From Nelumbo lutea (lineage: Eukaryota > Streptophyta > Magnoliopsida > Proteales > Nelumbonaceae): 64,000 nucleotides of DNA. Within the stretch, counting starts at the first letter, position 1. Each line of letters opens with the position of its first letter. Location: assembly GCA_022828595.1 (NCBI GenBank), contig JAKGHH010000004.1, positions 78,892,270-78,956,269 of the forward strand, given 5' to 3'. The notes under the pieces were generated by a model. It was not told where the DNA came from. It did not search any database and saw nothing but the letters and a program-made list of their open reading frames with translations. The position numbers and the translations under genes were made by a program. Shown here one piece after another: positions 59,909-64,000 of the stretch.

Positions 59909-62559
59909 GTGAGGAAGATGTTTCTCCTTAAATTTGCTTATCAACTTGCATTTTGTTTTCCAGTGTCATAATTTCTTTCTACGTATTTGTTTCATGAGGT
60001 GAATTTTATTTTTTGAATGATGCTTCTAATACTGTTACTTTTCAATTTTAATAAACTCTTTCTTGATCATTATTTCTGATAAAAAAAATCTTTTTTAAGA
60101 GCAAAATCTAGGTGATGCTATCATGCTAAATATCACAACATTCCATGAGATTCCTCTTAAACTAGAAACTCTATAACAATGAATATGGAATGTCATGGTG
60201 CTTGCTTTAAACCACACTTCAAAATGTATAGTATCTATTTGATATTTGTTTTTAATTGGATTCGAATTCATATTTGAAAAGCCAATCGATCGAATTTGAA
60301 TCGAATATTCGATTTGATCTGAAAATGTTAGCATAGTAAAGGAGCTGAAAAATCTAAATCATTATCTCATTAGAAAAAGAACTGAAAAATCTGAAATTTT
60401 TAGCATAGGAACCACTCCAATACTATAATCAAATTACCTTGGGAAAAGAGGTAGGGGATGGCGGTAGGCGTGGGTTGCAACACAAGGTGATGTTGGCAAT
60501 TCACATTGAGACTGAGAAAAGAAGATGATTCACTGTCTCACTATCACAGAGACTAAGAAAAGAAGGTGAATAGTGATGGGTTCCCAACGGTGATACATTG
60601 TCTCATTGTCATTGAGACAAAGATTGAGAAAAGAGAGATAGAGGTGACAAGATGAGTGATGACGACGATGAAGGATGACGACCGGTGATGGACTAGCAGT
60701 GGTTGCTTGGGCAACGTCTGGTGACGGTGAAGGGAGTGATGGAGGTCGGAGGGTTAGGGTTTTACACTTTTAGGGTTTTGAGAAAGAGATTGAGAGAGGC
60801 TTTCTTAGGTTCAGGTTTGCTCGAATGAAAGAGTTTGATGAGATTTTCGAACTCATTATTTGTTATTTTTTATTTTCTTTTTTTAATCTTTATATTATAT
60901 AATAATATAATATATATTATGTAATATATTAATATATATAATCTTTATATTATATATATAATTGGTTTGGATATTTATCGGATTGGATCAATGCATATCC
61001 AAATCCAATTCTATAATTTAATCGGTAAAAAAATGATATTCAAATTCGATCGAATATCTAATTTGAACTATCCGAATTCGATTCGATTATACCAAATCTT
61101 GGATTCGAATTGAGATTTTCAAATACCATTTACAAGTCTAGATCCAGTCTCACCTTTAGCACTGTTATTTGTTACATGAACTTCATATAGACTAAATGTT
61201 AGGTAGGGACTAGGGAGAACCCTGTTGCTTCTCTTATATATTTGTACATGAATAATTGAATATACATTTATTATACAATACTTCACCAATGTGTATGGAT
61301 TGTTTTCAAGGTATATGTTTGGCATTGATGCTGCAGATGCAGCACTGCTGATTGGAAGCACCATTTTTTGAAAAAGTGGTGCCTTTTTTTTGTTTAAAAA
61401 TATTGATGCCAAGTTGGACGTTTCCTGAAGCAACAATACTTTTTGTTTGATACCAATGCTCTATGTCTGTTTTCAGCACTGATACCTATTATAGAAAATC
61501 CGCATCATGTCTTCATTGGCAGCAACGAGCTACAATCTGAGGAAATGCCAAATTCGATGTTGCTCCAAACCACGCTTTCTCAATTTCGAAGGTATAACCT
61601 GAAACACCATTTTTTTATAAAATATGAAAAAATGATTTCAAACAAACAAACGTTTCTTAAAGTACCATTTTTTTCTGACATAACACCAATGTGTCACCAT
61701 TTTCTGGAATGCTAAATAAAATCAACTACAACGTGCATGGGTCAAAATATATTGTTTTTTATGTTTACGGTTGTTTTTGTTTTAGAAAACAAGACCATAC
61801 ACATTAATGATCACTCCCTAAATTAGTAATTGAAATTTGGTCTAAATAACCTCTTAAGTGGGACTCATACAATAGTTTATTGCAATTCTTATTAGATGGA
61901 TTAATTCATGGTTAATCTAAACTTTTAGGTCACCAACCAAATGATCATATGAATATAAATAGAAGATTGGAAGATTCTCTGTCAGAAATTTTCCATATAT
62001 TAAACCAATTAATATACCCTGTTTAGAGATGAATATCTGATTTAAATGATAAATATCCACAAAAATTATATCATAAAGAATACAATAGCTGATAGTTTGT
62101 AAAAAAAAAAAAAAAAAAGAGCACATACATCCTTTTTTGTATATAACAAGAACACCATGCCTGATTTTTCTGGGCTCTTATATCTATGTTATATGATCTG
62201 ATTGTAATATCATTTTTTTATCTAGTACCAGTAATATAACACCTTATTATTCTCTCTCTCTCTCGAAAAAAAAAAAACTTGGAAGATGCAATAATCTATA
62301 AAGAAAAAGAACAAATCAACTTAGTTATAGTATTGGATCAAGGCATATCTCAACAATTGTATCCTTTAGAATGTATATGAACAATTAAAATTTAAACCCT
62401 AGGAAAACCTAACAATACATTTCTGTCTGAGTCACAGAGTAATGGTAAGTCAAGAGCTATATATAAAAGAAATTTCTGGTGAATTGGCAACAGTTGGTTA
62501 CGCTCCTTCCAGTTTGTGTATAGATATAGAAAGAATGGCTCTCTCTAATAGTCAGAACT
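59909..62559. other. AT-rich repeat-like region, no gene
   Basis: Around 60235-60330 and 60960-61130 the motifs TTCGAATT, CGAATATTCG and GATTCGAATT recur in both orientations, like a decayed hAT-type element of about 0.9 kb. 60430-60770 holds GC-richer repeats of GAGACTGAGAAAAGA. An A run lies at 62100-62118. No coding similarity. Confidence 0.45.
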
Positions 62560-62665
62560 AGATCTATTCATGGGCCATGCTTTACTCATTAATAGAAAAT
62601 TTCTAGGCCTCAGCCCAAGCCTGGCCCGATTATCAACACCATTCTTGAGCTTGAGCCGCTGAAGT
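62560..62665. mobile_element. hAT-like fragment (same family as 57464-58340)
   Basis: ACTAGATCTATTCATGGGCC, GGCCTCAGCCCAAGCCTGGC and CTTGAGCTTGAGCC repeat motifs of the element at 57464-58340. Ends are not both present. Confidence 0.55.
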
Positions 62666-62744
62666 TCTGTGTATGTTTTGCAATATCTTAGTTTGACTTT
62701 TTAATTTTATATTTTTATTAATAAATTTTGCACATTAAAAATAT

Positions 62745-63505
62745 GGAAAATTATCAAAAATTCACCATCAATTTTCAACATTTCTCTTAAATTTATCACA
62801 ACTTTTCAAAATGTCTAAAACTCACCATGTCACTTACTTGACGTTAAAGAGACTAACGGCTGTTAATGTATTACCATTTTAACCTTCATAGAAAAATATA
62901 AAATATATACATATATTTTAATATTTAGATATGAAAAAAAGGAAAAAGTTGAAAAATATTCTCAAATATAAAATACATAAAAGCACAGAAATTGCAAAAA
63001 ATATAAAAAATTATAGAAATTGCACACAAAATAAAAATTTATTTTCAAATTATAGAAACTATAGAAATTGAAAAGCAAAATCAGAAAATAAAAATTGTAG
63101 AAAAAACACAAAAAGTTATAGAAAAACATAGAAATTGCAAATAAATAACAAAAAATACAGGGAATTTTATAGATTGTAGAAAATAGAAAAATGTAAAAAA
63201 ATACAGAAATTATAAAAAAACATTAGAAATTATAACAAAACACTAAAATGTAAAAAAAAAGAAAATTGAAAAATAAAAAATGCCCTTTTCCTCTAACTCA
63301 CCATTCAAGGGTGATTTGGTCATAAAAATTGTTATTTATGTTGATGTGGACACCTCTGTTAAGAAATACTAACGGTGCACTAATGGAAGGTGAGTTTTGA
63401 AAAACAACAACTTAATGAGATGGTGAATTTTAGAGGTTTTGAAAGGTTGTGGTGAGTTTAAGAGAAATGTTGAAAACTCATGGTAAGTTTTAGACAATAT
63501 TTCCC
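62745..63505. mobile_element. Mutator-like MITE (761 bp)
   Basis: Terminal inverted repeats of about 130 bases (TTTTCAACATTTCTCTTAAA at the left is inverted at the right) are flanked by perfect 9-bp copies TAAAAATAT (62736-62744 and 63506-63514). The interior is A-rich, with repeated AGAAATTGCA-like motifs, and has no coding capacity. Confidence 0.88.
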
Positions 63506-63524
63506 TAAAAATATTGTTGCTTAG

Positions 63525-63645
63525 GCTCAATTTGAAAAGTACAAATACAAATATATACAATACAAATGTATACTAAATAATACAAAATACAAGGTTTTGC
63601 GCTCTACATATTTATATTTGTACTCCTTCCAAACTGAGCCATAAG
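63525..63645. mobile_element. Tourist-like MITE fragment
   Basis: GGCTCAATTTGAAAAGTACA and GTACTCCTTCCAAACTGAGCC are inverted ends similar to those at 46988-47084. Target duplication unclear. Confidence 0.5.
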
Positions 63646-64000
63646 ATACAATTCTACACGTGATTAATTAAAGTGAAAATGGAAAAGGGTTAGGGCTTGA
63701 TGGTTGGTAGCTTAATAAATTACTAAAATAGTAATACAATTCATTACTTGATACCTAATTATCTATTACTAATCTATATTTGGGTGAAAAACTTAACGTA
63801 CCCTGAGTTTTTCAAATAGACTTAGGTTATACATTGTGGACTGACCCCATTGGACTTAAGCATACCTCCATCAATGAAACAACTCATTTAAATTTTTTAT
63901 AAAACCCATTCCCTTTTTTTACTTCCACTAGCACCAAAAGCAACCTGCTCTTCACTCTCCTCATCCGATCTTATGCTCCCTTTGGCCTGGTTGAGTTGCT
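63646..64000. other. No gene seen at window end
   Basis: AT-rich to about 63900, then pyrimidine-rich sequence that may be the start of another feature cut by the window edge. Confidence 0.35.

Overview
This is a repeat-rich, AT-rich piece of nuclear chromosome from a flowering plant. The evidence is GT-AG introns of plant length, plant-only gene families (VAMP72-class R-SNARE, DUF642, DUF247, CYP86-clan P450), copia and gypsy LTR retrotransposons, hAT, Mutator and Harbinger non-autonomous elements, and a tRNA-derived SINE. Nothing bacterial, organellar or CRISPR-like was seen, and no rRNA or tRNA gene. I cannot name the species; nothing points to a grass.

Only two genes look intact: a three-exon dephospho-CoA kinase (18307-24583, +) and a single-exon CYP86-clan cytochrome P450, probably CYP96-like (53754-55355, +). 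The other gene remains are broken: a DUF642 fragment (about 5236-5831, +), a VAMP724-like R-SNARE with all five exons but a nonsense codon and a frameshift (25701-28501, -), a BiP/HSP70 fragment against its start (28536-28697, +), a two-exon fragment of a plant family of unknown function inside a Mutator-like element (48192-48790, -), a DUF247 copy with one in-frame stop (56589-57497, +), and a lone coiled-coil exon that may come from a MORC protein (59785-59908, +).

Layout. 1-9515: remains of a large gypsy (Tat/Ogre-like) element, a DUF642 fragment between inverted repeats, minisatellites and a second LTR fragment. 9597-13036: an imperfect palindrome of about 3.2 kb whose outer ends are copia LTR sequence. 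12795-16739: the copia element (copia-1; 5-bp target duplication ACAAT). 16818-17930: a hAT MITE, a gypsy LTR end and a SINE-like tail. 18307-24583: the kinase gene, whose 4.5-kb first intron holds a hAT MITE and a twice-duplicated SINE. 25701-28697: R-SNARE pseudogene and BiP fragment. 31946-34541: gypsy deletion derivative. 35088-46380: a second copia (copia-2; target duplication AAGTC) whose protein-coding interior is replaced by about 9.7 kb of the Tat/Ogre-like element, including a minisatellite of about 22 units of 45 bp. 47088-49165: a Tourist-like MITE and a 1.4-kb Mutator-like element carrying gene exons (a Pack-MULE). 53518-55355: a long foldback, a TATA box and the P450. 56589-64000: DUF247 pseudogene, hAT-like repeats, the orphan exon, and a second Mutator-like element with a perfect 9-bp target duplication.

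The genes do not form a pathway or cluster; the structure of the window is set by nested transposons. The points most worth checking are the copia-2/Ogre chimera with matched target duplications, the LTR-ended palindrome, the Pack-MULE with a retained intron, the doubly broken R-SNARE, and the foldback directly upstream of the P450 TATA box. All family names come from reading the sequence against remembered family features; no database search was run.
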